From Rhizobium esperanzae (GTDB taxonomy: Bacteria > Pseudomonadota > Alphaproteobacteria > Rhizobiales > Rhizobiaceae), in contig NZ_JACIFY010000012.1 in assembly GCF_014197615.1 (NCBI RefSeq), positions 1 to 64,000 on the forward strand: a stretch of DNA of 64,000 nt, given 5' to 3'. The notes beneath the pieces are model-generated. The model saw only the letters and a list, made by a program, of their open reading frames with translations, was not told the DNA's origin and searched no databases. This document shows positions 16,732 to 25,063 of this stretch, piece by piece (the stretch's first letter is position 1; the number at the start of each line of letters is the position of its first letter). The position numbers were made by a program, and so were the translations under genes.

Positions 16732-17910
16732 TTAATTGTTGTTGTTGAGCTGCGCCGGCGCCGGATCGGCGCCATTGCTCATGCCGGGCATGGAATGGCC
16801 GTCATGCTGCATGTCCATGCCGGGCATGTCGTGCTGCATGCTGCTGCCGTCTGTATTGCCATCGGTGTTGCTGGCCGGTTCGCTGCGTGCCGGAGCACCC
16901 GTTGCCGGCACGGTGGCGGCCGGCGCCACGACGCCTTCGTCGGCATGGCGATGGTCATATTGCAGCTTCTCGCGATTCTCGGCGCTTTCCTTGCCGCCGC
17001 CGCCCATCATGTCGATATGCATCATCTCGTTCATGCACATCTTGCCGGGGGTGGCGCACATGTTGAGGATGGCGTCGTAGAGGTCGGCGTCGGCGCCGGC
17101 ATAATAGCGCACCGGTTCCTTCTCGCTCGGCTTTTCGAGCTTCAGATAGGCGTCGCGGTTGAGCATCGTGCCCTGCTGTTTGACCTTGGCCATCCAGGCG
17201 TCGAAGCCCTCGCGGTTGAGGCCATGGAACTTGAAGCGCATGTGCGAGAAGCCGGCACCGCTGTAATTGGCGGAAAAGCCTTCATATTCGCCTTCCCGGT
17301 TGATGACGGCGTGCAGCTTGGTCTCCATGCCGGGCATGGCGTAGATCTGGCCGGCAAGGGCGGGGATGTAGAAGGAATTCATCACCGAGGAGGCGGTGAT
17401 CTTGAAATTGATTGGCGTGTCCACCGGGGCAGCAAGCTCGTTGACGGTGGCGATGCCGAGTTCGGGATAGAAGAACAGCCACTTCCAGTCGAGCGCCACG
17501 ACCTCGACGGTCAGCGGCTTGGTGTCGGCCGGGATGGCGCGCTCGGCATCGAGGCGGTCGAGCGGGCGGTAGGGATCGAGCTTATGCGTGGAAATCCAGG
17601 TCACGGCGCCGAGCGCGATGATGATCGCCAGCGGTGCTGCCCAGATGACGATTTCGAGGCGGGTCGAATGGTGCCATTCCGGCGCATAGGTTGCGGCCGT
17701 GTTGGAGCGGCGGTAGCGCCAGGCAAAGAGCAGCGTCAGGAAGATCACCGGGATGATGATCAGAAGCATCAGCACCGTCGAGATGACGATGAGATCGCGC
17801 TGTTGCACGGCGATGTCGCCGGATGGCGCCATGACCACCATGTTGCATCCTGCCAGGAAAAGCAGCGGCAAGACGGATAGAAGGCGGGAAAACTTCACGA
17901 GTTTTGGCAC
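16732..17910 (-). CDS. cyoA: Cytochrome bo3 quinol oxidase subunit II, lipoprotein with Met/His-rich tail
   Basis: A 392-residue subunit II. I chose the GTG at 17910, because it gives a short lipoprotein signal ending LLFLAGC with the lipid-bearing Cys22; an AGAGA stretch precedes it. Two membrane segments and a periplasmic cupredoxin-like domain follow, with quinol oxidase features (no CuA cysteine pair). E. coli CyoA has about 315 residues; this one carries an extra low-complexity end with repeats such as MQHDMPGMDMQHDGHSMPGM, rich in Met and His and so possibly copper-binding. First gene of cyoABCD-surf1; the 378-base region shared with the divergent transporter holds its promoter. Confidence 0.93.
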   Translation of the reverse strand: MPKLVKFSRLLSVLPLLFLAGCNMVVMAPSGDIAVQQRDLIVISTVLMLLIIIPVIFLTLLFAWRYRRSNTAATYAPEWHHSTRLEIVIWAAPLAIIIALGAVTWISTHKLDPYRPLDRLDAERAIPADTKPLTVEVVALDWKWLFFYPELGIATVNELAAPVDTPINFKITASSVMNSFYIPALAGQIYAMPGMETKLHAVINREGEYEGFSANYSGAGFSHMRFKFHGLNREGFDAWMAKVKQQGTMLNRDAYLKLEKPSEKEPVRYYAGADADLYDAILNMCATPGKMCMNEMMHIDMMGGGGKESAENREKLQYDHRHADEGVVAPAATVPATGAPARSEPASNTDGNTDGSSMQHDMPGMDMQHDGHSMPGMSNGADPAPAQLNNNN

Positions 17911-18288
17911 GTCTCTAAGCTCTTGTTGTTTCGTTTGTTCCGCGACTAAAGCACTGAACCGGATCGCGACATGAGGCCTTTGGTCGCAGTGCAGCAAGCG
18001 TGCCGCACTGCGGCACAAATCCTGTGCGCTAGTGCTTTGAAATCCTGATGAAATCAAGAAGGATTTTTCTCCAGCGCGTGTTTCGGTCAATATATCCGCA
18101 AGAATCGGTCAGGCCAGCGCTCCCATGACAAATTACTGTCCGGATCACGCCAATTTTTTCCATCCGCGCTCAATTTGAACCGCACTGATGAACTATTTAC
18201 GTCTGACGCACTTGATAAGCCTGCCGGTTTGATCAAGATCAGGCTTGAGGCGCTTTGCCGGAAGCGCCTTAACGAGGAGGCGTTTTTC
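17911..18288. other. Divergent promoter region of cyoA and the MHS transporter
   Basis: 378 bases without a gene. It must hold the promoter of the cyo operon on the minus strand and of the transporter on the plus strand. A near-perfect FNR/FixK-like box is at 18229-18242, listed separately. The stretch 18110-18200 is the most AT-rich part. I see no other clear dyad. Confidence 0.6.
18229..18242. promoter_or_regulatory. FNR/FixK-like box (anaerobox)
   Basis: TTGATCAAGATCAG matches the FNR/FixK/FnrN consensus TTGAT-N4-ATCAA in nine of ten fixed bases. It lies 46 bases before the ATG of the MHS transporter and 319 bases from the cyoA start. In rhizobia such boxes respond to low oxygen. Being close to the transporter, it would most simply control that gene; repression or activation of the high-oxygen oxidase from this distance is less likely. 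Activity is inferred. Confidence 0.6.
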
Positions 18289-19620
18289 ATGGCTACAACA
18301 TCGCATTACGGACCATCGTCGGCGTCGCTCGAACGCGACGCGCGGCGCATTCACGACGACAAGCCGGTTTCCCCGGGCAGCATCGCCATCGGCGTGGTGA
18401 TCGGCCGCATGTCGGAATTCTTCGATTTCTTCGTCTACGGCCTCGCCTCCGTCCTGGTCTTTCCGCAACTGGTCTTCCCCTTTGCGCCGGACAGGCTGAC
18501 GGCGACACTCTATTCCTTCGCCATCTTCTCGCTCGCCTTTCTCGCCCGCCCGGTCGGCTCCGTCGTCTTCATGACGATCGACCGCATGTATGGGCGCGGC
18601 ACCAAGCTGACGATCGCGCTCTTCCTGCTCGGTGGCTCCACGGCCTCGATCGCCTTCCTGCCGGGTTACGAGGAGATCGGCGTCTGGTCGATCGCGCTGC
18701 TGGCGCTCTTCCGTCTCGGCCAGGGTTTTGCGCTCGGCGGCGCCTGGGACGGTCTTGCCTCGCTGCTGGCGCTCAACGCGCCGGCCAATCACCGCGGCTG
18801 GTATGCGATGATTCCGCAGCTCGGCGCGCCGATCGGCTTTGCGCTGGCCAGCACCCTGTTCGGTTATTTCGTCGCCAATCTTTCCAGTGAGGATTTCCTC
18901 TCCTGGGGCTGGCGCTATCCCTTCTTCGTCGCCTTCGCGATCAACGTGGTGGCGCTGTTTGCGCGTCTGCGCCTGGTCATGACCAAGGAATTCGGCACGC
19001 TGCTCGAACAGCACGAGCTGGAAGCCGCACCGATTCTCGACGTGTTGCGCGTTCACGGCCGCGACATTTTGATCGGCGCCTTCGTGCCGCTCGCAAGCTT
19101 TGCCATGTTCCACCTCGTCACCATCTTCCCGCTCGGCTGGATGAGCCTTTACGGCAACCAGCCGATCGGCGCCTTCATGGTGGTGCAGGTGGTCGGCGCC
19201 ATGGTCGGCATCGTCGCCATCGTCGCGTCCGGCCTGATCGCCGACCGCATCGGCCGGCGCGCCCAGCTTGCCATCTGCGCCGTCATCATTGCCGTCTTCA
19301 GCTTCGTCGGGCCGATCCTGATCGCTTCCGGCAATAGCGGCCATGACGCCTTCGTCATCATCGGCTTCGGCGTGCTCGGCCTCTCCTTCGGCCAGGCGAC
19401 CGGCTCGATCTCGTCGCGCTTCGGCCGCGGCTATCGTTATACCGGTGCCGCCTTCACCTCGGATCTCGCCTGGCTGATCGGCGCCGGCTTCGCACCGCTG
19501 GTGGCGCTCAGCCTCTCCAGCCGCTTCGGCCTGACCTTCGTCGGCTACTACCTGCTCTCCGGCGCCATCTGCACACTGGCCGCACTCGCCTTCAGCAAGG
19601 CGCTGGAACAGCGGGAATAG
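18289..19620 (+). CDS. MFS transporter, metabolite:H+ symporter (MHS) type
   Basis: A 443-residue major facilitator with twelve membrane segments. The short leader and the first segment with SEFFDFFVYGLASVLVFPQLVFP, the FLARPVGSVVF block and GWYAMIPQLGAPIGFALA are typical of the MHS group that includes the proline, shikimate, alpha-ketoglutarate and citrate carriers. It should import an organic acid with protons across the inner membrane; the substrate is not clear. The ATG at 18289 follows GAGGAGG. Transcription ends at a strong hairpin 12 bases past the stop. Confidence 0.9.
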   Translation: MATTSHYGPSSASLERDARRIHDDKPVSPGSIAIGVVIGRMSEFFDFFVYGLASVLVFPQLVFPFAPDRLTATLYSFAIFSLAFLARPVGSVVFMTIDRMYGRGTKLTIALFLLGGSTASIAFLPGYEEIGVWSIALLALFRLGQGFALGGAWDGLASLLALNAPANHRGWYAMIPQLGAPIGFALASTLFGYFVANLSSEDFLSWGWRYPFFVAFAINVVALFARLRLVMTKEFGTLLEQHELEAAPILDVLRVHGRDILIGAFVPLASFAMFHLVTIFPLGWMSLYGNQPIGAFMVVQVVGAMVGIVAIVASGLIADRIGRRAQLAICAVIIAVFSFVGPILIASGNSGHDAFVIIGFGVLGLSFGQATGSISSRFGRGYRYTGAAFTSDLAWLIGAGFAPLVALSLSSRFGLTFVGYYLLSGAICTLAALAFSKALEQRE

Positions 19621-19631
19621 GTTGAACCGCA

Positions 19632-19657
19632 ACAGTCGCCGGGAAACCGGCGACTGT
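19632..19657 (+). terminator. Strong hairpin with GAAA loop
   Basis: ACAGTCGCCGG (19632-19642), loop GAAA, CCGGCGACTGT (19647-19657): an eleven-base perfect stem with a GNRA loop, 12 bases after the stop of the MHS transporter. Only CTT follows, so the T-run is weak, but position and stability support a terminator. Confidence 0.8.
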
Positions 19658-19694
19658 CTTATCATCTGTCGCAGCGAAGAGCGGCATCGTCGAA

Positions 19695-20375
19695 ATGCAA
19701 CATTTGGTCGTCAGCGATATCCACGGCTTTCCCGAAACCTCTGCCGAGCTGCCGGATGCCGGCAGCTCTCAGCGCCATGGTTTGCAACTGGCCGACCTGA
19801 GCGGGCGTTCCGATCTGCGTGGGGACGCGCTTCACGACCATCTTTTCAACCAGGGCGGCATGAGCCATGCGGTTCGGGCACTTCGCGAGATCGACGGACG
19901 CGGGTGCTTGGGGATCGGTTTTAGCGCCGGTGGAACGGCTCTGTGGAATGCGGTCAAAGAGGGGCTGGAACTCCAGGCGCTGATTTGCGTGTCATCGACC
20001 AGACTGCGCTTCGAAACGTCTCCCCTTGATATACCCACCATGGTCTTCTGGGGAGAACTCGATCCATATCGGCCACCGGAAAGCTGGAACAACGCAGTTC
20101 CCACGTGCTGGAAAACCTATGCCGGCAAGCAGCACGATTTTTATCGTCTCGATGCGCTTGCAGCGCAATCTTCGTTGCGGTCGGATATTGCCGCCTTTGT
20201 CGAAGGCCGCCACGAGGCGGCGGAATACGACAAGTGGTTCCGCGAACAGGTCGGAGAGGCGATCCGGGAAGCCGACGATCCGAACACGGTCTGGATTCCG
20301 AATGAGGTCGTCAAGGAACAGATGGCGCGTGAACGGGCAGAGCTGCTGGCGCGGCTCAAGGCTGAAGCCAAATGA
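19695..20375 (+). CDS. Alpha/beta hydrolase with C-terminal antitoxin-like domain
   Basis: A 226-residue protein in two parts. Residues 1-165 are a small alpha/beta hydrolase: nucleophile elbow GIGFSAGG (Ser77), acid in GELDP (Asp123), histidine in GKQHDFY (His147), so the triad is complete. Residues 172-226 (EYDKWFREQVGEAI, then IPNEVVKEQMARERAELLARL) look like the toxin-binding tail of ParD/RelB-type antitoxins of proteobacteria, which usually follows a short DNA-binding head. No toxin gene follows. The chimera could come from a deletion joining two genes, or be a real fusion. Start at 19695 has no strong ribosome site. The antitoxin resemblance is from memory of families. Confidence 0.7.
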   Translation: MQHLVVSDIHGFPETSAELPDAGSSQRHGLQLADLSGRSDLRGDALHDHLFNQGGMSHAVRALREIDGRGCLGIGFSAGGTALWNAVKEGLELQALICVSSTRLRFETSPLDIPTMVFWGELDPYRPPESWNNAVPTCWKTYAGKQHDFYRLDALAAQSSLRSDIAAFVEGRHEAAEYDKWFREQVGEAIREADDPNTVWIPNEVVKEQMARERAELLARLKAEAK

Positions 20376-20466
20376 AGCCCATCTGACGTGTGAAAATCGA
20401 AAAAGGGGAAATATTGCGCCTTATGCACGGCGCCCGGCAATGGCCGCCGAAACGCTGAATAGTTTT

Positions 20467-20934
20467 TTACTGCGCCATCTGCGGCTGCTTTGCCGCACGC
20501 GCTGCGGTCAGCTCCGCAGTCGTATGGTTCAGGCGGTCGGCCAGCACCCGCATGATTTCGACGGCCATCTCCGGAAAGTCGCTGAGCAGTTTCAGGAAGT
20601 GCTCCTTGCTGATACGCAGCACCTCGAGCGGCGAGGTGGCGCGCACCGTTGCCGTGCGCGAGACATCGCAGAGGATGGCGATTTCGCCGACGATGGAATT
20701 GAGCTCGACATCGGCGACCTTGATTTCGCCGGCCGGCGAGGCGACGATGATATCGGCGCTGCCGGAAAGGATGACATAGGCGGCGTCGCCGACATCGCCC
20801 TGATGGAAGAGGTCCTGCCCGGCTTTGTAGGTCATGCGGTCGGAGGTGAAGGCCAAAAGCTTGAGTTTTGCTGGCGCGATCCTTGAAAAGATCGGCACCC
20901 GGCGCAGCATTTCCACTTCGTCTCTCAACAGCAT
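20467..20934 (-). CDS. Cyclic-nucleotide-binding domain protein (no DNA-binding domain)
   Basis: A 155-residue protein made almost only of one cNMP-binding domain. The beta-roll is seen in AGQDLFHQGDVGDAAYVILSGSADI, and the phosphate-binding cassette in SIVGEIAILCDVSRTATVRA, with the key Glu and Arg. There is no helix-turn-helix, so it is not a CRP-like activator; it may be a ligand-gated partner of another protein. It follows the 904-residue ABC-like gene on the same strand. I chose the ATG at 20934, with GGGG upstream; the ATG at 20958 lies inside a small palindrome. Confidence 0.85.
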   Translation of the reverse strand: MLLRDEVEMLRRVPIFSRIAPAKLKLLAFTSDRMTYKAGQDLFHQGDVGDAAYVILSGSADIIVASPAGEIKVADVELNSIVGEIAILCDVSRTATVRATSPLEVLRISKEHFLKLLSDFPEMAVEIMRVLADRLNHTTAELTAARAAKQPQMAQ

Positions 20935-20957
20935 GAGCGTTTCAATCCCCTGCCGCA

Positions 20958-21009
20958 TGGTTCTTGGAACCAGGCGTCTTCAAATTCCGGGCGTTCCCCC
21001 GGGAACGCC
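20958..21009. promoter_or_regulatory. Two perfect inverted repeats between ABC-like gene and cNMP protein
   Basis: TGGTTC, TTG, GAACCA at 20958-20972 and a stronger hairpin GGCGTTCCC, CC, GGGAACGCC at 20990-21009. Both lie in the roughly 100-base gap between the stop of the ABC-like gene and the start of the cNMP-binding protein on the minus strand. The second could be a partial terminator or an mRNA-stabilising hairpin; the first could be an operator. Confidence 0.55.
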
Positions 21010-21033
21010 TACCATCGCCGCCCCAATAGAATA

Positions 21034-23748
21034 TTACGATAACAGTTCCTTGAACATACCGTTTTTCTCGGAAAGTTCCGGATAGTTGCCGGCCTCCGCC
21101 AACCCGCCGCGGTCGAAGAGCAGGATTCGGTCGAACAGCTCGGCGAGGCGCGCATTGGAGAGCACCCAGATGATCGCCGGGCGCTCGCCTTCCTTGTGCA
21201 GGTCTTCGACGATATTGCGGGTGATCTGATCCTGAACGCGCTGGTCGAGCGCCGACAGCGGCCGGTTGAAGATGAAATAGTCCGAGCGTTTCAGAAGCGC
21301 GCGGGCAAGATTGAGCTTCTGCCGCTGCACCATGGTCAGCCGCTTGCCGCCGGAGCCGACGTCGAATTCGAGCCCGATCGCCAGCACGTCGTCGTAAAGG
21401 TCGAGCGCGTCGAAGAGTTCGCCCATGATGGCGCGGATGCGATCGGAGGCGTCGGCCTGCTGATAGGCGATGCGGCCGAACAGCACATTGTCCATCAGGC
21501 TTGCCGACGGGGTGAAACGCTCGGCGTCGTAACGCTCGATCAGCTCGGCGAGATCGGCCGGAATATGCTCGTGGAACTGCTTGCGGGCGCTGACGATCTT
21601 GGCCATCAGCTCGTCGGTCAGCAGGCCGAAGCGGTGGCGCGGCTCGATATAGGCAAAGCTCAATCGGATAATCGCCGACCGTTCCTCGGGCGTGGCATCC
21701 TCGAAGCGGCGGCTTTGCAGCTTCTGCAGCAGCGCCTGATAGGTCGGAATGTCGTCCGCCGTCATGAAGGTCAGTTGCTGGAAGAAAGGATGGTCCGGCG
21801 GCAGATCGTGGAACAGTTCCACCGCGTTCTCGGCGATTTCGAGGCCCATGGCGTAAAGATCGGTGCTCAAGCCCGTCTCGCGGAAGAGCTGCTGGAAATA
21901 GGGATGCGCGGCCAGCCTGCGATTGGTCATCAGCGGCCGCTTCATCGTGCCGAAGAGCAGGTTTTCGCCGACCGTTGCCTGGGCGTTATAGGCGTCGAAA
22001 TCGAAAGGCACGACGATGCCGTCGAGACCCTCGTCGCGCAGCCGGTCTCTGAGCGAGGCGCGCAACGCCACGACATGATCGCTGACCGCCACATGAACGT
22101 CGGTATTGACGTTCGAGCGCAGCGCCAGGTCAAGAATATCCTGCGAGATCAGCACCGCGTCGAGCACCGGCCGGATCGCTTTCAACAGGTCCTCGGGCCC
22201 GCTGGCGCCGGCCGCCTTGTAATCCACCCAGTCGCTGTTGAGGTCGAGCGTCGGATTGCCGGCCTTCACCGCTTCGATGGAGTGCCATTTATATTCCTGC
22301 GCTTCCTTCTCGTCATAGACGGCGTCGGTCATCGGCGCATGCTTGAGACCGTAGAGCAGATTGCTGGCAAGCGAGCCGTGGAAGAAGAACGTATCGGCCG
22401 AGGCATAGGAAATGCGCCGGCCGGTGATCGATTCCGGCAACTCCAGGAGGTCACGGCCGTCGATGGTGATGCGGCCGGAATCCGGCCATACCATGCGTCC
22501 CAGCGCTTCGGCGAAGGCTTCCGCGCCGCTGCCGTTCGGGCCGACGATCGCCACCGTCTCGTTCGGCTTGATCTCGACGGAAACGTGATCGACGAGGCGG
22601 GCGCCGCTATCGTCGGAGAGCGAGAGGTTGGTGACGACGAGTGCGCTCGTCAGCGCGCCGACGGGGGCGATCGCGAGTTCCTGGATGCGGCTGTCGATCA
22701 GCGGCTCGACGTTGAACTGCTCGTAGACCTGCTGGTATTTCACCTGCACGTCCTGGCGCATCTGGTCCCAGTCGATCAGTTCCTTGAGCGGCCCCGGCAG
22801 GTCCTTATAGGCCGAGATGACGGCGACGAGCTGGCCGATGTCGAGCCGGCCCTGCAGCGCCAGATAGCCGCCGATCGCGTAAAACAGGAAAGGCGTGACC
22901 TGGGCGAGGAAATTGTTGATGAACTTCACCAGGAATTTCCACTGGTAAAGGTCGTAGCGGATCGAGAAGATCCGGCCGAGCCGCGAGGCGATGTCGGCGC
23001 GTTCGAGGTTGGATGTGTCGTTGCCGTGGATCGTGCCGATGCCGTCGACGATTTCGCCGACGCGGCCGGAAAGTTCGCGCGCCGTCAGCTGCCGCTGGCG
23101 GCCGAGATCCAGCAGCCGCTTGCGCATGCGGGGAATGACGACGGCCTGGACGCCGACGATGCCGGCGGCGATCATGCCGAGCCAGAAATTCTGCACGATG
23201 ATGAAGGCGAGCGCGGTGATCGCCTGGCCGCCGAGAAGGGCAGGCGAGACGAAGGCATCGCCGGTGAAGCCGCCCATCGGCTCCACCTCGTCCTTGATCA
23301 TGGTGGCGATTTCGGCCGATTTCACCCGCTTGAAGTGAATAGGCGGGAAACGCAGCACCCGGTCGATCAGCTCGAAGCGAATGCGGCGCAGCATGCGCTC
23401 GCCGAGCCGGCCCTTATAGGTGTTGATGTAGAATTTGAAGAGGCCGTTCAGTACCACCAGCGCCAGAAACACCAGGCTGAGGGCCATCAGCATCTGGAAG
23501 CGGTTGAGCTGCAAGCCTTGAAAGAATTCGACATGGCCGATCAGCGGAATGTCGTAGGCAATGTGCATGAAGGTCTGTCTTGCGCCCGGGCCTTCGAAAC
23601 CGTCGCCCTGGATCGGTCCGTTGACGATCTGCTTCGGCAGGTCGAAGGACAGGAAGTAGGGCACCATCGAGGCGGCGACGACAGCCAGAATCCACAGCTG
23701 CTGCAGCCGCGTGTTCTTCCAGATGTAGCGGGCGAGGCTTTTTTCCAT
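21034..23748 (-). CDS. ABC-exporter-like protein with degenerate, enlarged nucleotide-binding domain
   Basis: A 904-residue protein; ordinary half-exporters have about 600. Residues 1-330 form the six-helix exporter domain. The nucleotide-binding part starts near 370 but every catalytic motif is altered: Walker A is GPNGSGAE (403-410, no Lys), the signature LSGGQ is LTMVQ (804-808), Walker B is FIFNRP (Asp to Asn828, Glu to Arg829), and the H-loop His is missing (VLSNARL). Only SALD remains. About 400 residues separate Walker A and signature, against the usual 105, and this stretch holds three copies of a Q-loop-like segment: SLASNLLYG (459-467), TVGENLLFG (592-600) and SLMDNVLFG (750-758). 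It cannot hydrolyse ATP in the usual way. Located between three glycosyltransferases and a cNMP-binding protein. Confidence 0.85.
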   Translation of the reverse strand: MEKSLARYIWKNTRLQQLWILAVVAASMVPYFLSFDLPKQIVNGPIQGDGFEGPGARQTFMHIAYDIPLIGHVEFFQGLQLNRFQMLMALSLVFLALVVLNGLFKFYINTYKGRLGERMLRRIRFELIDRVLRFPPIHFKRVKSAEIATMIKDEVEPMGGFTGDAFVSPALLGGQAITALAFIIVQNFWLGMIAAGIVGVQAVVIPRMRKRLLDLGRQRQLTARELSGRVGEIVDGIGTIHGNDTSNLERADIASRLGRIFSIRYDLYQWKFLVKFINNFLAQVTPFLFYAIGGYLALQGRLDIGQLVAVISAYKDLPGPLKELIDWDQMRQDVQVKYQQVYEQFNVEPLIDSRIQELAIAPVGALTSALVVTNLSLSDDSGARLVDHVSVEIKPNETVAIVGPNGSGAEAFAEALGRMVWPDSGRITIDGRDLLELPESITGRRISYASADTFFFHGSLASNLLYGLKHAPMTDAVYDEKEAQEYKWHSIEAVKAGNPTLDLNSDWVDYKAAGASGPEDLLKAIRPVLDAVLISQDILDLALRSNVNTDVHVAVSDHVVALRASLRDRLRDEGLDGIVVPFDFDAYNAQATVGENLLFGTMKRPLMTNRRLAAHPYFQQLFRETGLSTDLYAMGLEIAENAVELFHDLPPDHPFFQQLTFMTADDIPTYQALLQKLQSRRFEDATPEERSAIIRLSFAYIEPRHRFGLLTDELMAKIVSARKQFHEHIPADLAELIERYDAERFTPSASLMDNVLFGRIAYQQADASDRIRAIMGELFDALDLYDDVLAIGLEFDVGSGGKRLTMVQRQKLNLARALLKRSDYFIFNRPLSALDQRVQDQITRNIVEDLHKEGERPAIIWVLSNARLAELFDRILLFDRGGLAEAGNYPELSEKNGMFKELLS

Positions 23749-23896
23749 GGCTAACCGTCAGCTTGCTGGGAAATTCCGGGGGCCGGGATGGGGAGGATTC
23801 TCAAGAACAGGACCATGCAGCCGGACCGCCGATATCGCAATGAAAACAAGGCGAAGCGACCGGCTGCAGAAACGCCGATTCTCGCCGGAACAATGC

Positions 23897-25063
23897 TTAT
23901 ATCACAGGAATTTTGGATTGGGCGAGGGATTCGGCAATCATGGAGCGAATGACGCCGGCGGTTTTCTCCGCTCCGTCGAGATCGAGCAGGACCGGCTTGC
24001 GCCCCGGTGCGGCGAGCGCCCTTTCGACCGCCTCTTTCACATGGTCCGGCGTCAGTCCTGTTTCCGGCAGGATCTCGGCGAGGCCGAGCGCCTGCAGCCG
24101 TTCGGCGCGCACCGTCTGCTCGGTCTCGCCGCCGGCGACGAAGGGGATGAGGATTGCCCGGCATTCGGTACGCAGGAGATCGCCGACCGTGTTGTAGCCC
24201 GCCTGCGAGATCGAGACTTTGGCGCCACGCAGCAGCGAGGGAAAATCCTTGCGGAAGCGAACCAGCGTCACATTCGGGGGAGCGTCCAGCGCCAAGGCGG
24301 CGAAATCGCTCTCCGGCAGGTTCGGCCCCGCTATCAGCAGCCAGCGGAGATCGGCGGGCAGCATCGCCGCCGCCTCTTTGGCCGCGCCGATCAGCGCCGC
24401 ACCGACGGCGCCGCCGCCCGCCGAGGCGATGACATCGAAGGTTTCAGTCGGTTCCGGTGCCGGCGGGGCTGCGACAAGGCCGGTATAACGCAGCCTGTCG
24501 GCGATCTCAGGTGTCAGCGGGAAAGTGTCTTCTAGCCTGACGAAATCGGGATCGCCGTGGACGAGCACGGCGTCGAAATGCTCCCTGACCAGCGCTGCGG
24601 TTTCCGCGTCGCGGCCGGCCTTGCGGTTTTCCTGCAGGATGTCGCGCACCGAGCTTAGCAGTTTCGGCCGCGGCTCGGCCTTTTCGATCGCCGCGAGCAA
24701 GGGCAGCAGTTCGAAGCGCATCTGCCGCCGGCCGAAGGGGAAGGCTTCGATGATGACGACATCGGGCCTTGCGGCATGAAAGGCCTCGAGCAGCAGATCG
24801 CGGCGGGTGCCAAGGAAATCCTCGCCGGCGGGCCGGCCATCGGCATCGGCGAGACCGGAGAAACCGGCATTGCTGGCAACGACCGCCGGCAGGGCCACGG
24901 TCTTCACGCCCTCACCGGGAAAGCCCGGCACCGGCAGTCCGCCGGTGACGACGGTGACGTCGAAGCCGTCCTTGACGAGCGCGTTGGCGATGCGGCTGGC
25001 ACGGGCGATATGGCCGATGCCGAGCAGATGCTGGACGTAGAAGAAGATACGCGGTGCCGTCAT
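23897..25063 (-). CDS. Glycosyltransferase, GT28/MurG-like
   Basis: A 388-residue protein with the two-Rossmann GT-B fold. The N-terminal HLLGIGHIARASRIANAL block and the C-terminal AGYNTVGDLLRTECRAILIPFVAGGETEQTVRAERLQALG fit GT28-like enzymes, in which the latter binds the nucleotide sugar. It is cytoplasmic and probably works on a lipid- or peptide-linked acceptor at the membrane. The ATG at 25063 overlaps the stop of the upstream GT4 gene by four bases. Related in layout to the gene at 26317-27522. Substrate unknown. Confidence 0.85.
   Translation of the reverse strand: MTAPRIFFYVQHLLGIGHIARASRIANALVKDGFDVTVVTGGLPVPGFPGEGVKTVALPAVVASNAGFSGLADADGRPAGEDFLGTRRDLLLEAFHAARPDVVIIEAFPFGRRQMRFELLPLLAAIEKAEPRPKLLSSVRDILQENRKAGRDAETAALVREHFDAVLVHGDPDFVRLEDTFPLTPEIADRLRYTGLVAAPPAPEPTETFDVIASAGGGAVGAALIGAAKEAAAMLPADLRWLLIAGPNLPESDFAALALDAPPNVTLVRFRKDFPSLLRGAKVSISQAGYNTVGDLLRTECRAILIPFVAGGETEQTVRAERLQALGLAEILPETGLTPDHVKEAVERALAAPGRKPVLLDLDGAEKTAGVIRSMIAESLAQSKIPVI

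Noticed and set aside
14779..17880. A 1033-codon open frame on the plus strand opposite cyoA-cyoC
   Set aside because: It is antisense to well-conserved oxidase genes; its product is a low-complexity string rich in Asp, Glu, His and Arg, as expected from GC-rich codons read backwards.
19695..20466. Search for a toxin gene partnering the antitoxin-like tail
   Set aside because: The 90 bases after the hydrolase-antitoxin gene are too short and hold no start with a ribosome site.
21196..23754. An 852-codon plus-strand frame opposite the pseudo-ABC gene
   Set aside because: Composition typical of antisense to GC-rich coding; no motifs. The minus-strand product keeps the exporter membrane domain and ordered remains of NBD motifs.
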